64,000 nt of DNA from the NCBI GenBank assembly GCA_037074705.1, contig CM073595.1, positions 22,346,501 through 22,410,500 of the forward strand. The letters run 5' to 3'. Position numbers and translations under genes: made by a program. This document shows, piece after piece, positions 11,801-24,600 of the stretch; positions within the stretch are counted from its first letter, which is position 1; every line of letters starts with the position of its first letter. This DNA comes from Zhengitettix transpicula. Lineage: Eukaryota > Arthropoda > Insecta > Orthoptera > Tetrigidae. The notes beneath the pieces are model-generated. The model saw only the letters and a program-made list of their open reading frames with translations. It made no database searches and was not told the DNA's origin.

Positions 11801-13429
11801 CGCAGAATCAAATATTTGCTTTTTGTATTTTTAACAGATCTAGAAACAAATGATTAAAATCGCTTCGAAAGACTGGCGTGCAAGACAAATTAAAATAAAT
11901 ATATGGCATAAAAATGCGCCTCGTGTGAAAGAAATTAGGTTCACTGAAATCATTAAATCTAAAAATGTATTTGGAATTTTAATTTTAACAATCCCACTTT
12001 TTTTTTCTATCAGAGAATAGAATTTTATATTTCTTCATTAGCTTTCGACCTTAAGCAATCTTCAACTTCTAGTCGAATTTTATAAAATATAATCTTTAAG
12101 TCATGGCGAAAATTCTATATTTACATATGATTTGTTCCACAGTTTGTAACATTCAAATTTAACTTTTATAAATTATTTATAATATTATTTTTACAAAAAT
12201 AGCATTATGATGATATATTTATACGAGACTACACACCTTCATTATTAAATTTATATTTGTTCCTTAATCATGGAGGCGTAAACTGATATAAATTTGTCGG
12301 CACGTCCTGGATTGAAATTTATATTTAGTAAAATTTGACTGGAAGTTGTAGATGGCAAAAGCCCGGAAGCTACCGAATAAATGTTTTGAAGAAATCTAAA
12401 ATTTTAATAATTGATAATGATAAAATAGTGGGGTATTAAAATTAAAACTCCTAATTAATAATATTTCAATTGAAAACTCGTATGAATATGTTTAATTCGG
12501 TCACCCGCATTAATTATTTTTTTTAGAATGGATAGAACTATAAATATGTTTTTGAATAAGCATAAATTTTGAGTGTTTTTGTGGTTACACTGAGAGAAAA
12601 TACGGCGAGTAGGTTGCACAGATACAAAATTACAATTGACTGCAAATGAGGCATAAATTTATGTTGCTTGTTGTACGTATTGTAGAGATGAATTGTTGTT
12701 GCTGCCTAGACGTGCACTTTTCTATGAAGAGTGAATCTTTAAAAGCTTTCCACAGTTTACGGACTCACCATGGCGCGGCGAAGTTGGTCGAAAGTGGGTC
12801 GCTCACTGGATTCACTCCACACTTTCTCGCCTCGCCGTTCTACTCTTTGTCCTTACTAAATAACACAAATCAGATCGGCTTACATAAGGTTCGCTTACAA
12901 ACTGCAAACGTTGGTGCTGCATACTGCACGACGGGCCCGGCAAAATCTTCGATCTTTTCAATCTTCTGTGAACAGATAAGCTTAATACATACTGACATCA
13001 TTTATGCAAACTGGAATAATAATTTAACCTGAAGTTGCGATACAGATTAATGATTACTATACTAACATTTAAAGGAATTACATACGTATCAAATAATGAA
13101 CAAAATTTCTAAATAAATGTTTATATGTATGAAAGGCAGAAGCCTCACAGTGGTATTATTTTCTGCGATAATTCTACAGGGAAAGGAAGAATTATTAGTC
13201 GAAAAGGAGTCATTAGTTTTGTGTGTCAAGTTTATTCAACATAATTATGCAGGTTTTTTAAGGAATATATTAAATTATTATTATTATTATCAAGACAATT
13301 ATTTATATGTTTATGCATACCTGAAAATAGACACTTAAACAGTCGCAATAATTTAAATTACAATAAAACAAAATTATAATAAATGGTTTTCAATGTATAA
13401 GTCAATAACCTTCTATATATACAGGTTGT
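8843..13429. other. Long intergenic stretch with no supported gene
   Basis: Two short inverted arms of 14 nt (9071-9084 and 9143-9156, GAAATAAACCTACT) could be MITE ends. GC-richer patches at about 9420-9880 and 10030-10340 have open frames (for example 9581-9799 minus, 10034-10246 minus) that look coding-like in composition, but I cannot assign them to a family. They may be decayed element or pseudogene pieces. A C-run lies near 11408. Confidence 0.45.
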
Positions 13430-13690
13430 TTCAGAATTCCTATTACAGCCTTCTAGGATTTGTAGAGCGGACTTCATAAAGTTTACGTTAGGAACAGATG
13501 TCCGGAAATGCACCATTTGAATGCAAAAGAATCTATTTAAAATGGCCCGCTTCACGGTACACAAACAAAATGGGCTACGTGCGACTGCTGATATCGTGTT
13601 TCTTGTGTACTGCTGAGTCGGCGTTCACATCAGTTGTCATTCCGTCATTGAGCTGCGCACAACGAGACAGTACAGGATTCTAGAATACCT
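13430..13690. other. Probable TE-derived segment, family not assigned
   Basis: Starts CAGGTTGTTTCAGAATTCC and carries CAGATGTCCGGAAATGCACC. Such blocks recall the terminal regions of several insect transposable elements, but that comparison is from memory and not decisive. There is no second copy in this window, and the open frames are short. Confidence 0.25.
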
Positions 13691-13835
13691 GTTTGAAGAT
13701 TAAACTGAAATGCTGACAATTTAAGAGTTTTATTTTAATATAAATCACATTGTCAGCCCATTAATCTAATGAAGCTGTTTATTTAATTTGATTTTATTCT
13801 CTTTCAAATGCTTAGTGTTCTCTGGGGTTTGATTA

Positions 13836-14499
13836 TCTAATAAGTAAAGCAGAGTGTTTGTTTGTATGTATATATATTTGTATGTTCCTTATACAAATCT
13901 AGACGGGTGGAGAAAAATTCACCAAATTTCGTACACGTGATCTTTACGTTCAGAAAACAAACACTGTCGGGGTGAGACGCGTCTACCACCCCCAGGAGCG
14001 GGGGTGGAAATATTTAAACCTGCTAAAACAGTCGATATTTGAGTCGCATAAATATTTTTTTGGGGTCAACGAGATGTGATATGAGTATAATTTCAAACCC
14101 TTACAGTATTGGAAAGGAGAAACGTTAGGGGTGAGGGTGGAAGGGCGTTACAAGAAAATAACGCAAATACAACTGAGATTGGAGTTAAATCCAGGGTTAT
14201 GGATGTCGGTGAGTTTAATTATGACATTCAATTGGCAATTTAACCCCCCCCCCCCACACGGCCGGGGGTATAATTTTTCACATATGGTCGATATTTGCCT
14301 GGAATTAATATTTGTCGGGGGTCAATGACGTTGATATTATTTCTAACGATGTTGTTTGTAAAATTTTAACCCCTTTCAGCATGGTAGAGGAGCACTCTTA
14401 TTAGGGGTGGGGGTAGAGGGGCGTTTCATATAATTAACACAAAAACAACCGAGAGTCAATCAATGGGGGTTAAAGATATAAGACATCCCGGGCAACGCA
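13836..14499 (+). mobile_element. Non-autonomous Helitron-like element, subfamily 2, 3' truncated
   Basis: Begins with TC after A (ATTA|TCTAATAAGTAAAGC), then a GTTTGTATGTAT microsatellite-like leader, TATACAAATCTAGACGGGTG and CTGTCGGGGTGAGACGCGTC. It continues with modular C/G-run segments and reaches CATCCCGGGCAACGC, but lacks the final hairpin arm and CTAG seen at 39613. The minus-strand copy at 60684-61706 shares the same leader and modules. There is no Rep/helicase coding region. Confidence 0.7.
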
Positions 14500-15910
14500 A
14501 CCGACTCGTTTCCGTGCAATAAATTGTCATTACTCGGCTAAGTACCCTTAGACAAATATACTCTATGTCGATAATCAATGAAAGTATGCAAAGTAAAATA
14601 AATTTTCAATGATAGAATCGCAGCACTTTGCATTAATACAACATAGGTATCAGGTGTATTAATTAGAATTTTACTATTCAATTTATTACTTGCAGACATT
14701 CATAAAAATTTTACGCGTCGAATATCACAAATTTTATAACTTTATCTTAATGCTAAGTGGCGCATTATTTGTTGGAAATTGCACACTAATTAATAAAATG
14801 AGAAAAAGTATCTGAAAAACGTTCACTGAGGGTAAAGTAGTAAAATCTGACTCCAGGAAAATATATATGTAATGAATTATATTATAAGAACGACATTTGA
14901 AAGTAATCGTAATGAGAGGGGGGGGGAAATACATGCACCTTTACTGTAATTAGCAGTAATTCGACATTTCCGATGTTTGTGAAGTGTTGCCTTGAGTTGT
15001 TTCGTAATAACATCATTACACGTATTCCCGGAAAGCTTTCCTCTTCGCGAAATTATCCAACGTTGAAGGTTTCGAGGTTTGTTAAATCAACATTAAACAA
15101 GGTCCGACTACAAATGATTTCTAGCTTTACAACGTTTTAAAGTCTCAACTAATCGGAGATTTTTTCAAAATTAGGTGTCTGGTTTTACTCAGAGATTGAC
15201 TAATTTTTTAAAAGTCATGGATGACAAAGCGTAAGAAATACGAATTTTACATGAAGATATTTTGTGGAGGTTTAAGTCGTGTAAATCCTGACCGCTGTTG
15301 CGTCACGATAGTTTTTGGCTTAGGTTAAAAACAGTTCCGAAAAGAGAACATAAAACTGATATACCGGAGCATAGAATGCTTTATATGGACTTTATCGCCT
15401 TAAACGGAACATCATATCTACGCTATGTAGATGTGTTTTAAATTTGTTACCAAAACATGTTACCGTATGTCCATGTCTACATTTAGATTTGCCGTTGCAT
15501 TATTATGTATCACAAGTCTGCTGATCTAGAATTCTAGGTTATATACTGTATAGTACATAAAGAAAACGGTAATATTTATGTCATTATTCACAAGTCTAAT
15601 AACAACGTAAATGTAAAAATATTTTCATTTCAGGGCGTTGATCTGATATCGGAGTCAATGAATCGATTTAAATATCACTTTATCGATATCAATAACTTGA
15701 AGTCGATATCGAATTAGATATAAGAGCAGAAGCAAGCCTTGTCACTTGGAAGATGAATTTTAAATCTAAATCATTTATTTTGATTCCAAACGTTCTTTTA
15801 TGAAATTTATTCAGTAACAATCGTGATGACCCAAACCAAATTTTAGTTCAAATGAGAAATTACCAATTTGTTACATCAAAAACTTATTTGTCGATGTTTT
15901 ATTAAATAAA
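14500..15910. other. Intergenic; presumed 5' flank of the ERG28-like gene
   Basis: No coding signal. A possible acceptor (TTTTCATTTCAG) near 15632 could end a 5' UTR intron ahead of the start at 15911, but no donor was identified. Confidence 0.4.
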
Positions 15911-17869
15911 ATGGAGCAAAAACTACTGTATGCATTTCGTGGTTGGATTGCATTTGTAGCCTTTATGGACATGGGTACAGCTGTAAGAAGTTACATTGAG
16001 AAACGGTCTTTCTTGGGAGACATTTCTTCAGAAATAGCTGGAGTACAAATCGGTACTTTTTTCCCTGTAATAGAAATACATTACTCAGTTTGAGTTGACA
16101 GTAGTTAATCATATTTAGGTGAACTTTAGTTCCTTAAAAATTAGTCCCAATATTGTATGCATTTTTTATATAAATAGGAAATAGATTTTTCAAAGACATT
16201 TACTCTGGACCACAATAGTAATATTGTTTGTAATTACTTTAATGTATATTATGGCATCACACAAAAATTTTGTAGAGTTGTTTAAATTTATGATACTGTT
16301 TATATCAGTTATGCGTTTAAGTCAGTGTAACTTTGGCTTCAAACACTAATTACCTGGCAGTTAGCAAATGTGCCTATTGACTATTCTATAATTATTTATT
16401 AAATGTAAGATTATAATATAAATCTAGGTATAAACTGCCATTAAATCCCATTTTATGGGTTACTATAACATTTTAATTAGTTTGATTTAGTTGTAAATAA
16501 ATTTGGTTTTATTTCCCTTTGGAATTATTTGTTATTTAAATTTTAATAATCTTGAATTTTAGATGATTCACTTTTACCCAGAATCTTGGGAATATACTCC
16601 ATATTAAAGGCTGCTGCATTAATACATTGCACCTTATTTATTCATTACAAACCGTAAGTAATTCAGGTGTTACGTTGTCTTGTTTTCATATGCAGGAAAA
16701 CAATTTAAGCTTATTTACATATTTAATTTCAGGGTTGTGAGCATGGGAATATGTTCACTAGCAATTACTATTTTAATGTACACATCTGAAGTTATCTACT
16801 TTCAGTCAACAAATCTTACATTTTACATCATTTTTCCTTGTGTATTGAATGGTAAGTTTTGAAATTACCCACTGAAACCCTTTAGCACTTAATATTTAAA
16901 TATATATAATTAAAATTATATTTATCATAATAATATAGTGTTTTTCTTACAATAGATATCCAAATATTACTCAATTCAATAGCACGTGACATGTGGAGTG
17001 ATGAATGATGTGGTACTATGGTTTCAAAATTTAATGTGTGTGTGTCTGTCAATGATTGAATGGCATGATTAATGGTAGTTGTGTCTATAGTCCAATGAGT
17101 CTATATGGCTTGTATTTAAAATGCAACTGATATATGTGTGTTGAATTTGAAGATTAATTTCAAAACATTAGTGGTATAGTTTAAAAGTTACTTTGAAAAT
17201 TATCTATACAGTAATAAAAATCTTACATATGTGGCTCTGACAATGCCAGGCTGTAAGAGAGAGAGATTTGTAAACAACCTGTGTGACATAGCTCCCTTTT
17301 TCCAAAAGTATGTTCAAGTAAAAAATAGCTTGTATATTATAGAGTTCTTGTGCCACTCCCTTCATTCCTCAGTTCATCAGTCTCTGATGAAAGCAGCTTT
17401 AAGAAGTCCACCAATGTCATGATAAACAATGTTTCTCTAGAACATCTTATAATAAAAGTTTATTTATTAATACTAAATTATTTTAAATTTCATAATTGGC
17501 ATTCAATCAGTCAGACTCCGATTAAATTATGTAATAGAATGTTAGATTTACTGATTCTCTATAGCTTGGTTAAGTGTTTGTAGCCTAATTTGAATTAACC
17601 ACATTGAATATGTTGGAATAGAATTGAAATAGATTAATCTTTTACCAATGTATACAAAGTGCATATACCAAACTCCAATATTTATAACTTAATTATTAAA
17701 TATTGCATATTTCACTTCAAAAAATTATATTTCAGCTTTAACACTTCTGGGATTGCTAGTCCTACCAAAGAAATTATTAGAAACATCACAGAGCACAGAA
17801 GATGAAAATGCTGAACTCCTACGACAAGTGACGGTTTTCAAAAGGCGGAGACCAAAGAAAAATCATTAA
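15911..17869 (+). CDS. ERG28: ERG28-like ER membrane protein (four exons, 161 aa, complete)
   Basis: Exons: 15911-16052, 16563-16653, 16733-16851 and 17736-17869 (stop TAA). Splice phases agree at every junction (donors GTACTT, GTAAGT, GTAAGT; acceptors TTTTAG, TTTCAG, TTTCAG), giving 486 nt. The protein starts MEQKLLYAFRGWIAFVAFMD, and exon 2 reads PRILGIYSILKAAALIHCTL. This matches the order and character of ERG28 proteins: N-terminal R.W....A...MG...S, a central (R)..GIW/Y..L segment, then SE..Y and a late L..LG L..L stretch. It has about four hydrophobic segments and a basic tail (FKRRRPKKNH). Family members are about 140 aa, so 161 aa fits. ERG28 tethers the sterol C-4 demethylase enzymes at the ER in yeast. 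The insect role is unproven, since insects do not make sterols de novo. The gene is convergent with the acid phosphatase gene. The first intron has a weaker donor than the others. Confidence 0.85.
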
Positions 17870-20800
17870 TGATGTCTTTATTTTTTTGATACAGTTTTAC
17901 ATTGAAATGTCTAGTCTATAGAAACATTTTTTCATTACCTGATTTTAATATTTTTATATTACTATTTTAATAGATCTTTCAAGGCCAAAGTTATGTATTA
18001 AATTAATGTAGACTAAATTGGAACAAATGTTATCTGTTATTATATTGTAATTTAATATTTGTAGGTGCTATTTATATATTTTAATATTTAATTTGAAGCT
18101 CCACAAAATTTTAGAAATTTTTAATTCTCTATTTGTCGAAACCCATGGGGGAAAATAAAAATAAATGTGTTCTTATAGCAAAGCAACTGCAGAAGACTGT
18201 GACATGCCATTTCATTATATTGTACTAGTTCAAGAGAATTGATAACTTTTCAATATAAATCTTGAATTTCTTCAAACCAATACTCATGTTTATAACATAT
18301 GGATACCATTAATTGGTTTAATTTTAATTTTTATTAAAAATATAAGGATTTGAAACTTTAAAATAAATTTCTCATCATTTTTCATGAGTTTTATTTTCAT
18401 CCTGTTTTCTGTAACAATAAAATAAACATTAAGTATAATATGTATGATTTTAATATTTATATTTACTGTTTGCAAATTATTTATGTGCAACATTACACAA
18501 AAAGTAATTATAATTGTAATGTCATTTCATGCATTAACCCCATTTTAACGCTATATGTGTCAATTATTTATTTTGATTGTATTGTATAAGTTAAAATACT
18601 GGAACTTTCTTGATTGTGAGTGTTTAAAAGTTATGACCCACACTATGTTGAGGGTTCTATGTGCCTTGATCCCATAGTTGTATTTGATAGAGGGCTCCTT
18701 GGAATTGTATGTGTGTCTAAAGTGTCCATGTTAAGTCTGTTCTTTAATTATAGGTTCAAGCATAAATGTACCATAAGCATAACACTCAATTATAAGTTGC
18801 AAATAAAATCAGTTACTTTTTTAACGTAGGTGCTACGCAAGTATAGTGTTCACAAGAAAAATACCGTGGTATTAGTTTTGAATTATATGTGCAATATATC
18901 TATAATTAGATTGTAGCAACCAAATTTCATAGTGTTGATTTTTTTCCCCACATATGTATTCAACAGAGTTTCATTCATTTTTCTGCTGTTGTTATAACAG
19001 TTTAATTTTAATTAAATGCACTTTTGATGTAAGGAATTAAAAGTGGAATATTTGAGGCAATTTTACAAATAGATAAGATTTATAATTATGTTTCTTAATA
19101 TATATATTATGCAGCTAGTGAAACAAATATTCACATCCTTGACATTCTTTTTTATATCTTGTAGACCTCTTAGTCTCCTCAAGAAGGGAAGATTTTCTGA
19201 ATACCTCTAGCAATTGCTGAGGTAGATTAATTATGAAGATTTGTACATCATGGTATTTCTACAATATTAAGTGTTGGGAAATATGGATGTCTGAGTGATG
19301 TATAGATATTCTACTTTTTTCTTCCATAAAAATAATTTTGAGTTGTATTTGTGTTTTTTCCCCAGATTAATCCACCTAGTAAATAGGGTTTTGTGTTTTA
19401 GTTTCATTGAATAAGAAAAAACAATTAAATTATTGCACTTATGTTAGCATATTGAATATATGGATCATTCCATAGTTGCAATATCCTTTTGCAAACCTGT
19501 ATCTGTATGTTAAATTAAAAAAATATTACTACTTTGTCTTGTCATAAACAGATATTGACAGATAATATTTCAATTATTTTACATTTTCATACAAGGGGTT
19601 GAGATGTCCTTGTCTTATTGTAATAGAATGTGGACTGATATATTGTAGTTAAAGATATGAGATTTATTTAAAATAAATGAATTATTTATTAACTTTGGCA
19701 ACAGTAAAAGTAATTGCTTTGAAAATATTCATATTGCCAGTTTAAGTTCTTCCTCAAAACATTGTGCCAAATATGTACTTACGACCAGTATGTGTAAACA
19801 ATTATTGTGAATAAATTGTTTCCATGAGATCAGTAGTTTGCTCAATGTTGCAATAACATTGAAGTGCCTAAAAATGTAAAAATATAAAGACTTTGACATT
19901 ACTGGATTCTTATATATTATACGACTACTGAATCTCGTGTTGTGTGAAAATTTTTATCAAGTAGGAATGATACACTTGCTGGACTAAATTGAGTATATGT
20001 GATTTATAGAATGTTTGGGTATAATTGTGTCTTAATTTATTACCCATTTTATGTAAATGCATTTTAATTTGAGATATGTTTATTTGATTTGGATATTTAA
20101 AGAACTTCAAATGATGTTTACATTAAGGTATGTGAAAACTAATGTAAAATTGCAAGTTTATACTTGGTCATGTGCGAAGCCCATCTATTCTTAAATATAC
20201 CGATTGCCATTTGTACAACTTGCCATATAAGCCATAGAATACTTTATTGAAAGTATAAAATGAAATTAGATTTTGTTTTGAAATTAAACTTAATAGTTAG
20301 TAATCAATCTAATGTGAATTTTAGTTGTGAAATATAGGATAATATTGCAATAATAATGTAAATTATACTGAATTCTTCATTGTTTAATGTGATGCAAATT
20401 CATCAAAACACAATATATCTTTTGAATCATTGTTTCCTTTTATTTATTTATTAAAAACCTATATTACATGAGACTTCATGTTGTAATATTGTACTTTCAA
20501 TATTAGATTAATATTTAGTATGTACATATAAAAACATTACCAACTTGAAACAATTTTTGCAACGTTATTCACAGGAATTATAAGAAAATTGAGCAATTGA
20601 AACTTGGATATTACATTTGAATTGTTTGAAAACTTCAAAATTTGACATTTAACAGACTGGAGTACAAAGAGCAATGAAAGCTAATCACTAAATGCCAAAT
20701 AGATAACATGTACAAGAGCACACAATGTGTACATGTTTACAATGAACCTGTGGTGTGTATTTAATAATCACATGGCCACATAGAAATTACTTTTTTTATT

Positions 20801-21114
20801 AAGTGGTAATGGCATAATAATGCTGACGTCTCCTGGACATTTTAAATAATATAACAAACTAAAGGTTCTCGATACTTACATGGTATTGTAATTCCTACCA
20901 GTGACACAATACAGTCATTTTACGTTATTATAATATGCCAATCTTTAATCTGAATGCTACAGAATGATGTATAGTAATATCGTTGAATTGTGACACACTG
21001 TGAGTGAAGAATATCCAAGAACTGATTTGTATGATTAATTGAAATTAAGTTAATATGATAAATGAACAACCATGTCAATAAAATACCATTTCTGTAAAAA
21101 AATTATATATATAT
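17870..21114. other. 3' flanks between two convergent genes
   Basis: AT-rich sequence with many possible AATAAA signals on both strands (for example near 18150 on plus). It presumably contains the 3' UTRs of the ERG28-like gene and the acid phosphatase. No further exon or RNA gene is recognised. Confidence 0.5.
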
Positions 21115-21211
21115 AATTGTGATATTGGTATGGCAAGAAAAGAGAGATAGGTTGCGGCTTACCTGAAAGCCACAACCTATCTTATTTCGTTTCCATACCA
21201 ATATCGCAATT
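21115..21211. repeat. ~97-bp imperfect hairpin in the acid phosphatase 3' flank
   Basis: Outer arms 21115-21133 and 21193-21211 (AATTGTGATATTGGTATGG against its near-perfect complement) and inner arms 21146-21160 and 21167-21181 (GATAGGTTGCGGCTT) pair with few mismatches and a 6-nt loop. Either a small MITE or a structured element in the 3' UTR. Confidence 0.8.
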
Positions 21212-21474
21212 ATTTTTGACATTGTATACTCCAAACACTACACTCTTTCCAAAAAAACTTGGTTCCTGGTAATTGTAAGTATATCAATACTTAATTGGTA
21301 ACTCCATAATGCTCCCACATCCTGGTGATCACAAATTTCGTTTTTAGTAACCATTTTATATTTTATTTGCAAAATCCACTTCAATTGAGTTCCACTATCA
21401 CTTTTTATCTTGATTATACATAACTCGGTGATTTGTATATTCCTGTTTGTGACTTACAATAATGATTAATACAT

Positions 21475-21630
21475 TCATTCAATATCTTGTGCTTCACATT
21501 CTTTTTCCCAGTCACCAGGCAACACTGGCCCTAAAATCTTCACAAATTCGTCAAATAAACAAGGACTACTGCACCCAGGTACCTTAAGAATTTCTGGATT
21601 TCTGCTCTCTGAATTTTTCATGTAGAATAC
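21475..21630 (-). CDS. Acid phosphatase terminal exon 7
   Basis: 51 codons plus TGA (21475-21477), acceptor TTATTCCTAG. It encodes VFYMKNSESRNPEILKVPGC, SSPCLFDEFVKILGPVLPGD and WEKECEAQDIE. The PGC...C...F..... GP..P.DW..EC pattern with three cysteines is the conserved C-terminus of this family. Confidence 0.95.
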   Translation of the reverse strand, partial: VFYMKNSESRNPEILKVPGCSSPCLFDEFVKILGPVLPGDWEKECEAQDIE

Positions 21631-24600
21631 CTAGGAATAATACACATATTCTTTGTAAAAGATTGTTATACTTTTTAAGTAATTAGTTATAACTTATTTG
21701 TGAACTGTCTAGTAATTAAACATTCCCAATTTCTATTATAATAATGGTACTTCTGCAAGAAACCTCAAATATTTGTTATTTATCGCTTCCATAATTGATA
21801 AATAGTTATCTGTTGAAAAAGTGAATTTTAAAATATACCCTAAGTCAAACCTTTTATTCTAGGAAAATAAAATAAATTACTTGAAGAAAGTGCAGAAACA
21901 AATATCACTCAGAGAACAAGAAAGTTGTTTAAGGACATTTTCAACTTCAGGAAAATTTCTGGATCAAAGCAATTTAGAGTATAATCAATACCATAAATTT
22001 ATGTGTAAAAATTCATCTGGGATTTTTCACATTGTGCACAAAATAAATTATTGGAATGTTTTTCTTTATCTAAAAAATATTTTTTTTTCACCACTAACTT
22101 TTTTAATAAAACTTTTTATAACTGATAATTAATTTTTTCATTGACTTTAGATAGTCATAAATCATTTTTGTTTAATCAAAAAAAGTAATTTTACTACATA
22201 CCTTAACTTCATAATTACTTAATTGTGATTTATGAAGTTCTAACAATACAACAGCACCATAATCTGGTTTTAGCAACTCTGTAAAGCCAAGTGTTTGTAA
22301 TACATTGATTATAGTTACGTCATGAGCTGAGTAAATAAAAACATTTCTATCTGGTTGAAGACTTCCATCCCGTTTATCAGACATATGTTCTGTCATTTGT
22401 TTCACAAGACTACCTGTTAAAACAGAGAAAATTGATAGTATTTTATCAAGCTATTATTAAAAAAAAATTTGTTAATTACGTACCACCATTTAACCTTTTC
22501 ATTGTTGTTGTTTTTGAACCAATTGCTAAGCTTAAGCCTGGAAACTTAGAAATTTTTTCTGGATAAACGGATTTAGACCATTCTGGAAGATTTAGACCAT
22601 TATCTTCCTGTAGGACACAATTTAAGAATTTTTTAAATTTATTTAATTAGTTATAATGTAATAAAAATGTAGAATGAATAGGTGATAAAGAATAGTCTTT
22701 TGTATATATTTTGGAGACAACTTTAGTAGTAATAATAATAATTTTACAAACTTGCTCTATGTTTTGAAAGCACTGACAATTATTAACGCTGGCAATTTCT
22801 TCCCTACAATCAGTATTTGCACATCATAATGCAGTCACCAACAACTTGAGGATTTTTTTTGCCATGACAACTATCTCCTCTAATGCTATTGTTTTATTTA
22901 GATTTAAATTATAAAAATGGCCAGTTTGACTGGTGTAAATATTGCTTATGTTTAGATTAATTCTAACGTTAGATCCCTTCGTTGAATTCATATTAACATC
23001 TCAGCTATCTCTACAGATATTTTTACACCCAGAATATTTCAGTGACAAATATATTCCCCAAATACATTGCTTCTGTACATAATATGAATTTGACAACTAT
23101 ACAATGTGTCAACAACTGCGAGAGATTACTCTTGAGAAATTCTAAGTTTCTTTAAAAGGTAAAAAACCCTGTACACTGTCCTCTATCAGTTTTGACACCA
23201 AAAAAATTCTATTCAAAGTGGATGGAGGAATTCCCAAATCCTCAGTAATTTCCACTATCTTCTAATAGCTATTTGACCAACATAATTAAAAATGTTGAGA
23301 GATTTGGGTTACTCGCTCTTAATATTCTTGTTAATCTGTTTGTATTAAACCACTAACATACAACTGACTCAGTAAAATCTAGAAAACAACCTGAAAAGTG
23401 GTAAAAATACATTAAATTTACCCTCAAAATTAAAAATTCATATCAATGAACATTTTTATTCAGAAGGGAATAAAAATACAATAGTATAAACGTTAAAATA
23501 TAGCCTACAAATGAAAATGGTTTAGCAGAAATATTTTAAAATTTTAACAGTCTATTTCATCAGCACTTTAGGATATAAATGTTTAACATTAATTAAATAA
23601 TGAGTTAGCATATTACTAGAAATACCACTATTAGACTATTTCATTTATTCCACACATTTGAAGCTCAGTCTCTCTATATGGTGGTCTATTGAATATGATT
23701 GATTTATTTAAAGTAATATTAATAAATTTATTCATTTATTTCAATACATTTTAATGGACTAATGCATGCATGATAAAATGCAAGTAAACCTATCTCGTAT
23801 AAATAAATTACCTCAATTTGAAGTGTATTGAAGATTGTTTCAACAATTGTAATGTTGTTAATTGTATAATTTGTATGATGACTTAAATACTTATATAAAT
23901 CAGAGTTTTCTTCATTAAACTTTGCCATTTCCTCAGAGTTGTAAGCTTTTCTAAATTCAATATCATACTTTTTACATGGTTTCTTCATTACAATAAGCTG
24001 GAAAAGAAAATAATAAGTTTTAGGTAAATAATGAAAGGGTGAATTTGGAAATTCGTGCCAACAAATAACAATATCCTGCATCTTTTGAAATCTTATGATG
24101 ATAATTTAACTATAACACTAAGAATATTATTTCATAGATAAGTTGTCATTCTATCTCCTCATAAATTTAATATTTGTATGCATATAGTGACAATTTTTTA
24201 GCTTAGTAAGTTTTTCTTTATTGTTTCATAATACAGAACCATCAGATCTATTTTTATAAAATTATACTATTTCTATCAATCCTTTTTTCCTAATTTTGAG
24301 CAGAGGTTTTCCAGATATTTGAAAATGTCATAATAAGATACAAAGAGGTTATGCATATCTGTATGAATATTTCTACTGAATATGAATGAGATTCAATAAA
24401 TACCAAATAATTATTTATTATATAGTTGATTAACAAATTAGGGATATAAAAATTGTTGGGTTTAGTGAAAAATTAAGTCATATATTTAAAAAAGGCATAA
24501 TAGTTTTAGGTGATTCATCTGCAGTAAGGGAACATTTTACAAATAACAGTTTAAAATGTAGCTTAAGAATATAAGGAAGTGGTTATACTAAAAGTTTCTT

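Noticed and set aside
12646..13032. 128-aa plus frame upstream of the ERG28-like gene
   Set aside because: No recognisable domain, no splice link to 15911, and cysteine-run composition suggests a chance frame.
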